From the NCBI RefSeq assembly GCF_003086295.3, contig NC_092048.1, forward strand, positions 85,446,386 through 85,510,385: 64,000 bases of DNA, written 5' to 3'. The DNA comes from Arachis hypogaea (taxonomy: Eukaryota > Streptophyta > Magnoliopsida > Fabales > Fabaceae). Positions within the stretch are counted from its first letter, which is position 1. Every line of letters starts with the position of its first letter. The translations under genes were made by a program, and so were the position numbers. Of this stretch, positions 33,837 through 45,717 are shown one piece after another. The notes below the pieces were generated by a model that was not told the origin of the DNA, did no database searches, and saw nothing but the letters and a program-made list of their open reading frames with translations.

Positions 33837-35276
33837 TCTGAAAAAAGGAAGAGAAAGTAAATTAAATTCAAAGAAAAAGAGCAAGGAAGAGGGTTGTAGG
33901 AGTGATAATCAATGCACGGTAAAGAGGATGTCGTTAACACATGGTCATGACTACATGTGAAAAGTTCATCAATGGAAATATAGCAAGTGCATATGAGGAC
34001 AATTAAATGCAAGAGGTTTATTGGCATGTAGGCAAAGGCATGAGGAGCATAGATCAAGCATTCAATGTCCAAGTTAGGTTACCAAGTCTTTCAAACTAAC
34101 AATTTGTTTGTAATAACAATTATGTTTAAGTAATAAAATATAAAAAGGGTTTTGTGAAATGCAAGCATTGAATAGTAGAGTAACATAGAAAAGTGCATAA
34201 TGCCATATGGGCTTTTTCACAAACACATAGCATGCATGATAATTAAGGTATAGAAAGTATTAAATTGAACATGCAAGCAACCCTTTAAAAAGTAATATAT
34301 AATTGCCAAACAAATTTGCAACAATCCACAAGCATATAATGAGAAATAATGACTCAAATAAATTTCTAACACCAAGTAAAAAGGAAAAAGAAAGAAAAAG
34401 AAAATATGAATAATGAAAGTAAAAAGAAAAGAAAAGAAAAGAAGATAACATATAAAAATAAAAAGAATAATAGAAAAATAAGGGGGGAAAAAAGAAAAGA
34501 AAACCTTGTTAATGGGGGTGAGAGAGAGAGTAGAAAGTGAGAAAGAAGGAAGAAGGGAGAAAGAAGAAATAAGGAGGGAAAAAGGAAAAATAGGATTTGG
34601 GGAAGAGAAAGATAAGATAAGTGGCAATGCAGGGAAGCTGCGCGGCGCAATCGACGCAGTCGCGTGGGGCACGCGGTCGCGCGACTTGCGCTGATACTGA
34701 TTGACGCGGTCGCGTGAGCCGTTTTATGCCACTGGCGCGAGGACAGCCTCGCACTCGCACAACTCTCTGTTCAAAATCATTAATCGCCAAATATTTGGTG
34801 ACGCGATCGCGTGGAACATGTGATCGCGTGAGTGGTCATGAGAAGGATATGACGCGGTCGCGTCGGTCACGCGGCTGCGTGGGGAGGATTGTGCGTTCAG
34901 CACCAATCCAGCACCACTCTAGCACAACTTTCGATCGTGCACCCTTTTCACGTCGAATTCCAGGGCACGTGGCCGCGTGAGTGACGCGGTCGCGTGGGAG
35001 GCCAATGTTCCCAAGTGATGCGAACGCGTCAGCGACGCGGTCGCGTGGGGCAATTTGTGCAACGGGCACGCCTCCAGCCACACTCCTGCGTGACTCTCTG
35101 TTTGTTATATTATTTCCTCCCATCTCCTGCGACGCGGACGCGTCAATGAGGCGGTCGCGTCGGGTGAAATTTTTTTTTTTTGAAAATATGTAAATGCAGA
35201 TGCATGAATTGTACTAACAAAGAGAAGAGTTATGGAATAGGAAAACTAAAAATAAAGAAAAGAATGATCATACCAT
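33837..35276 (-). other. RE-E region between the two-hairpin element and the accessory ORF
   Basis: Purine-rich on the plus strand at 34375-34620 (C/T-rich on the element's own strand, as in RE-A and RE-C before their accessory ORF). No credible ORF. The part from 34638 to 35165 is the CG-rich array listed separately. Confidence 0.65.
34638..35165 (-). repeat. CG-rich palindrome array in RE-E internal region
   Basis: About eight pairs of the type GACGCGGTCGCGTxG with spacing of 10-60 bases, for example at 34697-34710, 34850-34880, 34980-35000 and 35035-35050. The same words make up the array in RE-E's LTRs, so this element carries the array in three places. Confidence 0.75.
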
Positions 35277-35327
35277 GGTGGGTTGTCTCCCACCTAGCAC
35301 TTTGCTTTAACGTCCGTAAGTTGGACG
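35277..35327 (-). other. Two-hairpin element after pol (RE-E)
   Basis: Minus strand: CGTCC-AACTTAC-GGACG (35327-35311), linker with AAAGTGCTA, then GGTGGG-AGACAA-CCCACC (35294-35277). The stem is changed on both sides compared with RE-B (TTGGG/CCCAA), and the loop RGRCAA is kept. Confidence 0.7.
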
Positions 35328-35337
35328 CTCCACTAGC

Positions 35338-36807
35338 TCAGTCTTCGGCTATGTGGGGATCTTCCAAGAGGAAGATCTCGAGCTCCTTGTTTTTTTGCAT
35401 CCTGTCTCCATGGTATAGCTTCAAACAATGTCCATTAACTTTGATAAGTTCAAAGCTTGAAGGATGGCTTAGGTGATAAACTCCGTATGGTTTGGCCTTC
35501 TCTACTCTGTATGGACCTTCCCATCTTGATCTCAACTTGCCTGGCATGAGCCTCAGTTGAGATTTGTAAAGGAGGACTAAGTCCCCAGGTTGGAACTCTT
35601 TTCTCTTGATGTGCTGATCATGTACAGACTTCATCTTCTCCTTGTATAGTCTTGAGTTCTCATAAGCTTCTAGGCGAAGGCTTTCCAGTTCTTGCAGTTG
35701 CAACTTTCTTTCAGCTCCGGCTTTCTCAATTCCCATGTTGCACTCCTTTATTGCCCAAAAGGCTTTGTGCTCTACTTCAACAGGGAGATGACAAGCTTTT
35801 CCAAAAACTAAGCAGAAAGGACTCATCCCAATGGGTGTTTTGTATGCTGTTCTGTATGCCCAGAGTGCATCTTGTAGCCTGGTGCTCCAGTCTCTTCTAT
35901 GAGGTTTGACGATCTTCTACAAGATACGCTTTATCTCTCTGTTTGACACCTCGGCTTGCCCATTAGTCTGAGGATGGTAGGCTGTTGCAACCTTATGAAT
36001 TATTCCATGCTTCTTCATTAATCCTGTTAGTCTCCTGTTACAAAAATGAGTGCCTTGATCGCTCACGATTGCTCGTGGTGATCCAAAGAGACAAATAATG
36101 TGGTTTCTCACAAAGGAAACAACAGTGTTAGCATCATCAGTGCGGGTAGGAATTGCTTCCACCCATTTGGAAATGTAATCCACAGCTAACAATATATAAA
36201 AATAACCATTAGAATTTGGAAATGGACCCATAAAGTCAATGCCCCAAACATCAAAAATTTCACAGAAAAGCATAATTTGTTGAGGCATCTCATCCCTCTT
36301 GGATATATTACCAAATTTTTTGCATGGAAAACAAGATCTACAAAATTCAGTAGCGTCTCTAAAAAGAGTAGGCCACCAGAATCCACAGTCTAAGATTTTT
36401 CTAGCTGTTCTTTGAGGGCCAAAATGTCCTCCACTCTCAGATGAGTGACAGGCCTCTAAGATGGACTGGAATTCTGATTGAGGCACACACCGTCTAATTA
36501 TCTGGTCAGCGCCACATCTCCATAAATATGGGTCATCCCATATATAATATTTAGACTCACTTTTTAGCTTGTCTCTTTGATGCTTAGAAAAGTTTGGAGG
36601 AAAAGTGCGGCTAACTAGATAATTAGCTACAGGGTCATACCAGGGGACTACCTCGGATACTGCTTGCAGGTTATCAAATGGGAAACTATCAGCTATAGGA
36701 GTGGGGTCATCTGTAATGTGCTCAACGCGACTCAAATGGTCTGTGACTAAATTCTGGTTACCACTCCTATCCTTAATTTCTAAATCAAATTCTTGTAATA
36801 GTAGTAT
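35338..36807 (-). pseudogene. pol: RNase H end and integrase of RE-E, one stop
   Basis: Resumes at the left side of RE-D with [13 protein letters not shown], then the RNase H end (TDHLSR) and integrase: zinc site (His in EACHSS, His in GGHFG, Cys pair in CRSCFPC), the first Asp in WGIDFMG, the second in [10 protein letters not shown] and the Glu in [13 protein letters not shown] stop at 35917-35919 interrupts it. The remaining 194 codons are open and include SRWEGPYRV (GPY/F-type module). All three catalytic residues are kept. Confidence 0.88.
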
Positions 36808-38347
36808 TGATGCACGGAAAACTTGTCTCTCAACAAATCTCCCTTCGGCAAGTGTACCGAAGTTGTCGTCAAGTAAAAACTCACAATAGAGTGAGGTCGA
36901 ATCCCACAGGGATTGATTGATCAAGCAACTTTAATTAAAAGAATGTTCTAGTTGAGCGAATCCAGAATTTGGGTTGAGAGTTGCAGAAAATAAAATAGAG
37001 GGAATGTAAATAACAAAAAAGTAAATGCTAGAATTAAAGGACTGGAAGTAAATGACTGAAAATAAATTGCAGAATTGTAAATGGGAATGGGGGATTTGCT
37101 CATAAAAGTAAATCGCAGAAATTAAAGAGAATGGGTGAGATTAGAGATGGGGAGTTCATTGGGCTTAGGAGATGTTGCAATTCTCCGGATCAAGTTCATT
37201 TTCATCTCTTCCTCAATCAATGCACTCATTGATCTCCTTGGCAATCTTAAGTGATTGAATTACAATTCCTTGCAATTCAATCTCTCAAATCTTGAACAAT
37301 AGCCAATTCCTTGGTTAATTGCTCATGAGAAGAGATGAAGTATGGTCACTGATTATACCACATGCATTTCCCAAACCAAGTATGGTCACTGATTATACCA
37401 CATGCATTTCCCTAACGTGGCCTTTGCCATCCTTCGAGAACGTTAGTGACATTCAACATTGTCACTAACGTTCCAATGTGCCCCTAGGTCTCACGTTAGA
37501 GTCCACGTTAACTAGGTTAACGTGGCTTCTAACGTGGCCATCTTTTAGCCATCCCAACGTTAGTGACAATGTTGAGTGTCACTAACGTTGGCTCATCCTT
37601 CATTTCTCATCGTTAGCTTCCACGTTAACCAAGTTAACGTGGAAGTTAACGTGACTCTTGGGGGTTGTGTGGTTGCTTCAACGTTAGTGACAATATTGAG
37701 TGTCACTAACATTGTCGACAACTCTTCATCCTCTACGTTAGTTCCCACGTTAACCAAGTTAACGTGGGAGTTAACGTGGTACTTAGCACCATAGGCCAAC
37801 GTTAGTGACAATGTTGAGTGTCACTTACGTTGGCTTCTCTCCCTCCCCCTTAATGTTAGAGGCCACGTTAACTAGGTTAACGTGGCTTCTAACGTGGCCA
37901 CTTATGAGTAAGTGCCAACGTTAGTGACAATGTTGAGTGTCACTAACGTTGGCTCAACTTCTTTTCTCCACGTTAGAGTTCACGTTAGCTTGGTTAACGT
38001 GACTCTCTATCGTGGGCATTGATGGCTTTTTGAGAGTGTTATTGGCAATCACTTTTCTCATTAATCTTTGCAAGTTACCTCCCCTTTTCTTGCTCCTTTT
38101 TGGCCCTGAAATCAAGCAACAAAGTGCATCAAAGCTCTAGTCCAAGTCATGAGTAATGCAACATAATATTTGTCACTAAACTTATGCAAAATCCTCATGA
38201 AATCATGTAAAATGTACAATGTATGCTTGAGTCAAGGCATAACTGAATATTTACCCAAAACTAGCTTATTTCCCTAAGAAATGCATGAAACTATCCTAAA
38301 ACAGTAAAGAAAAGGTCAGTGAAACTGGCCAAAATGCCCTGGCATCA
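36808..38347 (-). repeat. 3' LTR of RE-D, shortened
   Basis: 1540 bp; minus strand starts TGATGCCAGG (38347) and ends CCGTGCATCA (36808). Compared with the 5' LTR it lacks about 735 bases (matching 46290-47075). At the breakpoint near 37340-37415 a stretch of about 34 bases containing GTATGGTCACTG is present twice. The missing part includes the TATA word. The palindrome array is at about 37420-38010. Confidence 0.9.
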
Positions 38348-38384
38348 CAACGCCAAACTTAAAGCTTGCTTGTCCCTAAGCAAG
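38348..38384 (-). other. RGGA-loop hairpin and polypurine tract (RE-D)
   Basis: Minus strand: CTTGCTTA-GGGA-CAAGCAAG (38384-38365, loop-closing pair lost), then CTTTAAGTTTGGCGTTG to the LTR. Confidence 0.65.
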
Positions 38385-39957
38385 TACTGGAACAAGTGAA
38401 TGATGAAATAAATATCCAGAGGAATGAGTCATCCTTATGGAAGTCATATTACTGATTTTATGGTGGTTTCATGCATAGCAACTTAGGTTCATTCCATTAC
38501 TGGCTTTCAGACCTTTATCCTGTCCTAAAACACCCACTTTGTTCATATCCCATGAGACTTTTATTCATTGATCCTTTTATTGTTATTACAAGGGTTGTTT
38601 GTGTTATTTAGGCTATGTGCTCTGTAAGGGGGCAACTCTTTAAGATAAGCTTTCAGCCAACACTCCCGAACCAGTTGGTTCAAGGTGCTAGGTGTTGAGA
38701 CACCCCTAAGGACTTACTCCTTCAAGCCTATCACCCATACATACACACTACAGGCATTTAGTTTATTTATTTTCTTTTCTTGAGACCTTGGTGTCCAGCA
38801 CCTCTTTGGGTTACTAAATGCTCTGTAGTGAGGGTTACTCTTGATAGTGGACTTTCAGCTGATAATCCCGAGTTAGTTAACCCAAGTTATCAAGTGATAA
38901 GGCACCCCTAAGAGCTTATTCATCCAAGTAGATCCCTCACACAGGAGCACCACAGACACTTGCCTCAAGCTTAAAACCATTGATGCCTAGCCTTATTGCT
39001 TACTCTTTTTCTTTTATTTTTCACTTCCATTGTTCTTTCCCTTTTCTCTTATTAGGATCTTGTTATTAACTTAGTCTCATGAGTGTATCCAAAGCAAAGT
39101 ATTCAGGATAGATAGTTGTCCTCCTAGCCTTGTGGTTGAACCAACTTAGCTAACTTATGACTACCCCAAAGATTCATGAATGCACTTCCACAATATGAAC
39201 TCTACCCTGGTCTTTTAAAAACATAAACATTCTCTTCTTCATTTGATAAAAAGGGACAAACTTACAAGTAGATAAGGGAATGATGCAGTGACATAAAGAC
39301 CAGTGCACATAGACTCTCTTCAATACCAAAAACTTGATTTGAAAAAGGTTTAAACATATCATGGAAGCAAGTTCTATTTCATACAAGATCTTCCTTATTT
39401 AAAACACAGAGAAAGATGGAACAAAGAAGGAACTCCACCACCTTTTACTATTGTGGGTGTCCACGCTATTTTCCTTGCTTGTCCTCCTTGTTTTTGTTGC
39501 CTCGCTTCTTTGGGTGAAAGTGCACCATTTCCTTATAAGATTCCTACAAGGTCACTGGAAGTTGCTTGTTCCCAAAGCACTTGAGACATAGTTAGCTTAT
39601 ATGTATGCTTGTGCCTCTTGAACTCAGTTTGGTGTGTGAACACCAAACTTAGTTCTTTGCCCAGTACACAATATTGCATATATGCAGTGACCCTCATATC
39701 TTATTATCAACAAAGCAATGATCATCTATAGTCTAACTACATCTAAGTGGTTTCTCTTGGTTGGATGGAGCTAGCAATGTTCTTTTGGGAGTGGGATGTA
39801 ATTCTAACCAATGTCCTTTAGTGGAACACCAAACTTAGAATTACACCATCACTCTTGGATTGTTCTGGTGTGGAACACCAAACTTAGCTCCTTTCAATAC
39901 AGGGGAAACCACTTGTGACTTTTATTGAAATAAGGATGAAATTGAAACTACCTGAGG
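38385..39957 (-). other. 3' region of RE-D without an accessory ORF
   Basis: About 1.6 kb, non-coding. Three extra tract motifs (sense on minus) at 39641-39651, 39837-39847 and 39876-39886. Two of them can fold with nearby ACACCA sequence. A segment at about 38800-38990 (CACCTCTTTGGGTTACTAAATG...) matches RE-B 12600-12730 closely, so part of the 3' region is shared with RE-B despite unrelated LTRs. Confidence 0.6.
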
Positions 39958-40003
39958 TTGGGTTGCCTCCCAACAGAGTGCTCTTTTATCGTCGCTAGCT
40001 CGA
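39958..40003 (-). other. Two-hairpin element after pol (RE-D)
   Basis: Minus strand: TCG-AGCTAG-CGA (40003-39992), linker with AGAGCACTC, then TTGGG-AGGCAA-CCCAA (39973-39958). Hairpin 1 has a different stem from RE-B (TGTCA/TGACA) with the same AGCTAG loop. Confidence 0.7.
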
Positions 40004-40014
40004 TGAGTTCTTAA

Positions 40015-40290
40015 TTATTTGAGATGGTACTTTACTCTGGGGTCTTCCCCCATGTTGCCCAGATAATGCTTGAGTCTTTGTCCATTCACTGTAAAAGTCC
40101 TCTTTGAACCTTCATCCGTGATTTCGATATGGCCATATGGTGACACTTTTGTAACCAAGAAAGGTCCGGACCACCTTGACTTGAGTTTCCCTGGGAACAG
40201 CCTTAATTTAGAATTGTAAAGGAGTACTTGCTGCCCTTTTTCGAAACTCCTGGGTGCCAAGTACATGTCATGTTGTTTTTTGCCTTCTCT
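40015..40290 (-). pseudogene. pol: Integrase C-terminal end of RE-D, out of frame
   Basis: Carries QVLLYNSKLR and SRWSGPFLV (GPY/F-type module), ending at 40015. It is separated from the main integrase part by TAG at 40347 and a single-base shift near 40285. Confidence 0.8.
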
Positions 40291-40346
40291 TTATACATCT
40301 TAGTGTTTTCATAGGCTTGTGACCTGAATTCCTCCATCTCTTGCAG

Positions 40347-42034
40347 CTACAAGATTCTTTTTGCACCAGCAGCAATGCTGTCAAAATTTAGTATCTTGAT
40401 AGCCCAAAGAGCTTTATGTTCCAGCTCCAGTGGTAAATGACAAGCTTTCCCATAGACTAATTGATATGGAGACATTCCAAGTGGGGTTTTGAATGCTGTT
40501 CTGTATGCCCACAGAGCATCATCCAACTTCTTCAACCAATCCTTTCTAGATGCGCCCACAGTCTTTTCCAGGATCCTCTTCAGCTCTCTGTTGGATATCT
40601 CAGTTTGCCCACTTGTTTGAGGATGGTAAGATGTGGCTACTTTGTGTTTTACCCCATATCGTAAGAGGAGAGCTTCCAGTGGTTTGTTACAAAAGTGGCT
40701 CCCTCCATCACTGATGAGGGCTCTTGGGACTCCAAACCGGCTGAAGATATTCTTCCTGAGAAAGTTCATGACTACCTTGTTATCATTAGTTGGGGTTGCA
40801 ATAGCCTCTACCCACTTGGAAACATAATCTACTGCTACCAGGATGTAATTGTTTGCATATGAGGTTGGGAATAGTCCCATGAAATCAATTCCCCACACAT
40901 CAAACAGTTCAAGTTCCAAGATGAAATTTTGTGGCATGGCGTTTCTTTTGGGTAGGTTTTCAGATCTTTGGCATTCATTGCAACTTTTTACTAGCTCTTT
41001 GTAATCCTTGAAAAGAGTGGGCCAAAAGAATCCGCTTTGTAACACCTTTGCTGCAGTTCTGTCCCCTCCAAAGTGCCTGCCATAGCATGAACCGTGACAG
41101 TTCCACAAAACTTCTCTCCCTTCCTCTTCCGAGACACATCTTCTAAGAATTCCATCTGAACATTTCTTGAAGAGATATGGCTCGTCCCAGACAAAGTATT
41201 TTGCATCATTCATGAGCTTCCTCTTTTGATGCTTATTGATCCCTGGGGGTAATGCTCCAGTTGCCTTGAAATTTGCAATATCTGCGAACCATGGTGCTTT
41301 ATGAACTGTCATCAACTGCTCATCAGGGAAGAGCTCGTTAACACTTGTATCATTTTCTCCACCTTGATCATGAGGGATTCTAGATAAGTGATCAGCCACC
41401 TTGTTCTCCACTCCCTTCTTGTCTCTGATTTCAATATCGAATTCCTGCAACAGTAAGATCCACCTTATTAGTCTTGGCTTCGATTCTTGCTTGGCAAACA
41501 AATATTTAAGTGCTGTGTGATCTGTAAAAACGATCACTTTAGCACCAATGAGGTATGATCTAAATTTGTCAAATGCAAAAACTATTGCTAGCAATTCCTT
41601 TTCAGTAGTGGTATAATTTCTTTGAGTTTCATTAAGGACTTTGCTAGCATAGTATATCACACGAACTAGGTTATCTTTCCTTTGTCCTAACACTGCCCCA
41701 ACTGCAAAATCAGATGCATCGCACATCAATTCAAATGGTAAGTTCCAATCAGGTGGGGAAATGATAGGAGCAGAGGATAACCTCTTTTTCAAATGTGTAA
41801 ATGCTAGCATGCAGGTTTCATCAAAGATGAATGGTGTATCAGACACAAGGAGATTGCTTAAGGGCTTGGCTATCTTTGAAAAATCTTTAATAAATCTTCT
41901 GTAAAAACCAGCATGCCCTAAAAAACTTCTAATTGCCTTGACATCACTGGGTGGGGGTAGTTTTTCAATAAGTTCCACTTTAGCTCTATCAACCTCAATG
42001 CCTTGGCGAGAGACTTTGTGACCAAGGACTATTC
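40347..42034 (-). pseudogene. pol: RT end, RNase H and integrase of RE-D
   Basis: Follows the RT part in another frame after a one-base deletion near 42035. Contents in order: [10 protein letters not shown] and [17 protein letters not shown] (RT end), CDASD / TEKELL / TDHTALKYL / ADHLSR (RNase H), zinc site (His in CHGS, His in GRHFG, Cys pair in CNEC), [17 protein letters not shown] and GQTEISNRE with the catalytic Asp, Asp and Glu. GRHFG replaces the usual GGHFG. It ends at TAG 40347 (Gln codon in relatives). Confidence 0.88.
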
Positions 42035-43693
42035 CCCTGTCACCATGAAGTGGCATTTTTCCCAGTTCAAGACCAAATTGGTCTCTTGGCACCTTTTCAA
42101 TACCAAGGCGAGGTGATGTAGGCAACTAGGAAAAGATTCTCCGAATACCGAGAAATCATCGATAAAAACTTCAATGAATTTTTCTATCATATCTGAAAAG
42201 ATAGAAAGCATGCAGCGTTGGAAAGTTACAGGGGCATTACACAACCCAAATGGCATGCGCCTATAGGCAAACACTCCATACGGACAGGTAAATGAGGTTT
42301 TCTCTTGGTCTCTTGGATCAACCACTATTTGGTTGTATCCTGAATAATCATCGAGAAAACAATAATAAGCGTGCCCTGCAAGTCTTTCCAACATCTGATC
42401 CATGAATGGAAGGGGAAAATGGTCTTTTCGTGTAGCCTCATTGAGCTTCCTGTAGTCTATGCACATCCGCCATCCTGTGACGGTCCTTGTAGGTATGAGC
42501 TCGTTCTTCTCATTGGTAACCACAGTGATCCCTCCCTTCTTCGGTACGACATGTATGGGGCTAACCCAAGGGCTGTCCGAAATTGAGTATATGACTCCTC
42601 CTTGCCAAAGCTTCATAACCTCTTTCTGTACCACTTCCTTCATGATTGGGTTCAGCCTTCTTTGGGATTGAATGGATGGCTTGGCATCATCTTCCAACAG
42701 TATTTTATGCATACATATGGCTGAACTGATTCCCTTCAAGTCAGCAAGGGTCCATCCAATGGCATCCTTATGCTCCCGCAGCACCTTGAGTAGCTCGTCC
42801 TCTTGATCTTGACTGAGGGATAAATTTATGATCACTGGGTAGTTTTCAATTTTTTCTAGATATGCATATTTGAGAGTGGGTGGCAGTGCTTTGAGTTCAA
42901 GTTTGGGTGCTTCTGATTTTTCGCTCTCTTCTTTTGGTGCATCTGGTATATGTGTTTCTGTTGTAGCTACCTCTTCACTTGATTCAGATTCTTCCTCCAC
43001 CAATCTCTCGTTCTCTTCAGGTTCATCTTCTTCAAAATTCTCCTGCACTTCATCCTCAAGTGCATCTAACCTCATGCATTCCCCCAATTGTTCCGGTGGA
43101 TAACTCATGGCCTTGAACACATTAAATGTCATCTTTTCATTGTGTAATCTAAGGGTGAGGTCACCCTTTTGAACATCAATGACAGCTCCAGCAGTAGCCA
43201 AGAATGGCCTTCCCAAAATGATGGAGGTTTTAGCGTCTTCCTGCATGTCCAGCACCACAAAATCTGCTGGGAATATGAAATCTCCTACTTTTACTAGCAA
43301 ATCCTCCACTATCCCGTGAGGGAATTTGAACGATCGGTCTGCCAGTTGTAGAGCCATTTTTGTTGGTTTAGCCTCCTCAATTTTCATCTTTCTCATCATA
43401 GCTACTGACATCAAATTGATGCTGGCCCCTAAGTCACAAAGAGCCTTTTCTACTGTGATTTCTCCTATAATGCAAGGGATCTGAAAACTCCCAGGATCCT
43501 TCAGTTTCTGAGGTAGTTTATGCTGAATGATAGCACTGCACTCTTCAGTTAGTATCACAGTCTCATTGTTCTTCCAGCTTCTTTTCTTAGTCATTAGCTC
43601 CTTCAAAAACTTGGCATAAAGTGGCATTTGTTCTATGGCTTCAGCAAATGGTATGTTGATTTGTAGCTTCTTGAAGATTTCCAAAAATCTCAA
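42029..43693 (-). pseudogene. pol: Protease and RT N-terminal part of RE-D
   Basis: In frame with gag apart from the TAG at 43697-43699. Protease DLGASINLM and ILGRPFLATAGAVIDV; RT with MCIDYRKLN, FLDDYSGYNQ (usual GYSG changed to DYSG), PFGLCNAP and FIDDFSVFG. The catalytic motif reads FIDD instead of FMDD, still with both Asp. The frame ends just after HFMV because of a one-base deletion near 42035. Confidence 0.88.
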
Positions 43694-43696
43694 GAA

Positions 43697-45427
43697 CTAG
43701 TTGTCATCTTCCTTTTTCTTCAATAGCTGGGGGTATGGACCTCTTGAGATGTTGAGTTGGGGTATCCTTTTCTCTTTCTGCAAACTTGGCGTGGGGGGTT
43801 GCATTCCATCTTGCTCCTCTTCCTTTTCAATTGAGCTTTCTTCTAGTGGTTTTTGGGGATGTTCCTTCAGTTCCTTCCCACTCCTAAGTATGATAGCTTG
43901 ACACTCCTTTCTTTTGCTTGAATGGGTATCATAGCAAAAATTGTGGTTCGGAAGCTGCTTAAAAAGATAGCTGATTTGTGTCTCCAGTTTTGTGATGGCA
44001 GCATTTTGATTCTGCATGTTTGACTGCACTTCCTCTCTGAATGCTTTATTGTCTTGAATGTCTCTGCATATTCCTTCAATGAATGTTTTAATCTTAGAGA
44101 GCTTGTCATCAATTGATGAGTGGTTCGGAACAGATGTGCTGTTTTGGTTTTGATAAGTATGTGGAGAAGTGTTGTTGTGGGGGTGTTGAGATGTCCTCTG
44201 GGTGAATTGTTGGTGAGCTGCATTGTTGTTGGAGTTGTAACGTCTCTGGTCTTGGTTTTGATCTTGCTCACTTCCCCACCCAAAGTTCGAGTGATTTCTC
44301 CATCCAGGGTTGTAAGTCTTGGAGTATGGATCATAGTTTTTCCTTGGTGAATTCCCAATGTAGTTGGCTTGCTCCTGACTCCCTTCTGCTTCTTGGTTTA
44401 CTCCTTCTTGTGTTGTTGATGAAGTGGAGATTGCTGCTACTTGGTTCATCTCCATCTTCTTGGTGAGGTCAGCCAGCTGCTGAGTAATGAGCTTGTTTTG
44501 GGCCAACAGAGCATCTACATTGTTTAGCTCTATCACTCCTCTTGTGTTCCCTCTTTCGGAAGCATAGAAATAGTCGTTTTCTGCTACTGTTTCAATAACA
44601 TCTATAGCTTCCTCAATGGTCTTCTTCTTGTTCAAAGACCCTCCAGATGAATGGTCTACTGCCTTCTTTGACTCATAAGAGAGCCCTTCATAGAAAATGT
44701 GCAGCTGGACCCATTCGTTGAACATGTCAGGTGGACACCTCCTTGTTAAGTCTTTGAACCTCTCCCATGCTTCATACAAAGTCTCACCATCCTGTTGCCT
44801 GAAGGTTTGAACCTCAGCTCTCAGCCTATTGATTCGTTGAGGAGGGTAGAATCTTGCTAAGAATTTGTTCACCACATCCTCCCAATTTCTCAAGCTCTCC
44901 CTTGGGAAGGATTCCAGCCACTTGGCTGCCTTGTCTCTGAGTGAGAAGGGAAATAAGAGCAATCTATAGGCATCAGGATGAACACCATTAGATTTCACTG
45001 TGTCACATATTCTCAGGAAGGTGGTCAAATGTTGGTTGGGATCTTCTTGAACACCTCCTCCAAACGAACAGTTATTCTGAACAAGGGTGATGAGCTGTGG
45101 TTTAAGTTCAAAATTGTTGGCATGGATTGTTGGCTTTTGGATGCTACTTCCACAATTTCCTGGGTTTGGATTAATGTAAGAGCCCAAAACTCTCCTATCC
45201 TCCCCAGCATGATTTGCTCCACCTCCTCTGCCATGGTTGTGAGTCTCTTCTTCATGATGATTTTCCATGTTTTCTTCCATGTTTGGTTCAAAGTATTCCT
45301 CAAACTGTTCCTCCTCTTCTTCAGCACCAACTACTCATTTTCCTCTTGCCTCCCTCCTTAGTCTAAGGAAGGTTCTCTCTGGTTCAGAATCAAAGGAAGT
45401 TGAAGCCCCACTTCTTCTCCCTGTCAT
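43697..45427 (-). pseudogene. gag: gag of RE-D, one early stop
   Basis: Natural start at ATG 45427 (MTGRRSG). TGA at 45335-45337 (probably a lost Arg codon, CGA to TGA) interrupts it; from 45280 to 43697 the frame is open (527 codons). It shows NNFELKPQL, LFPFSLRDKAAKWLESFPRE, FYPPQR, YEAWERFK, SGGS and TYNPGWRNHSN, and no CCHC knuckle. TAG at 43697 separates it from protease; relatives read through here. Confidence 0.88.
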
Positions 45428-45690
45428 ACAACCAACAAGTACAAGTAGAGAAGATAGGTGCAGACAGTATTTATGTCAGAATTGATGTTAGTTGTGGGTG
45501 ATGCAATATATCAAACAGTTAGTGGGTTAGCAAACAGAATTGAAAATAACAAAGAAAAACAAAAGAGTAGATGGAGAAGGGAAGAAGTTTAACTAAAACA
45601 AAAAGTAAATCAATCAAACAGAAAATGAAATACACAAAATAAAATGCTCAATCTAGTGATCTTCCAATCTAATCATTGTTGATGCACAAT

Positions 45691-45711
45691 CAATCCCCGG
45701 CAACGGCGCCA
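45691..45711 (-). other. Primer-binding site of RE-D
   Basis: Minus strand TGGCGCCGTTGCCGGGGATTG, six bases inside the 5' LTR. The leader to the gag ATG is about 265 bases. Confidence 0.8.
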
Positions 45712-45717
45712 TAAACT

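Noticed and set aside
34217..34672. 151-codon hydrophobic ORF (minus strand), possible membrane protein or envelope
   Set aside because: It is the translation of a C/T-rich stretch, giving Phe/Leu/Ser runs; there is no start context and no counterpart in relatives.
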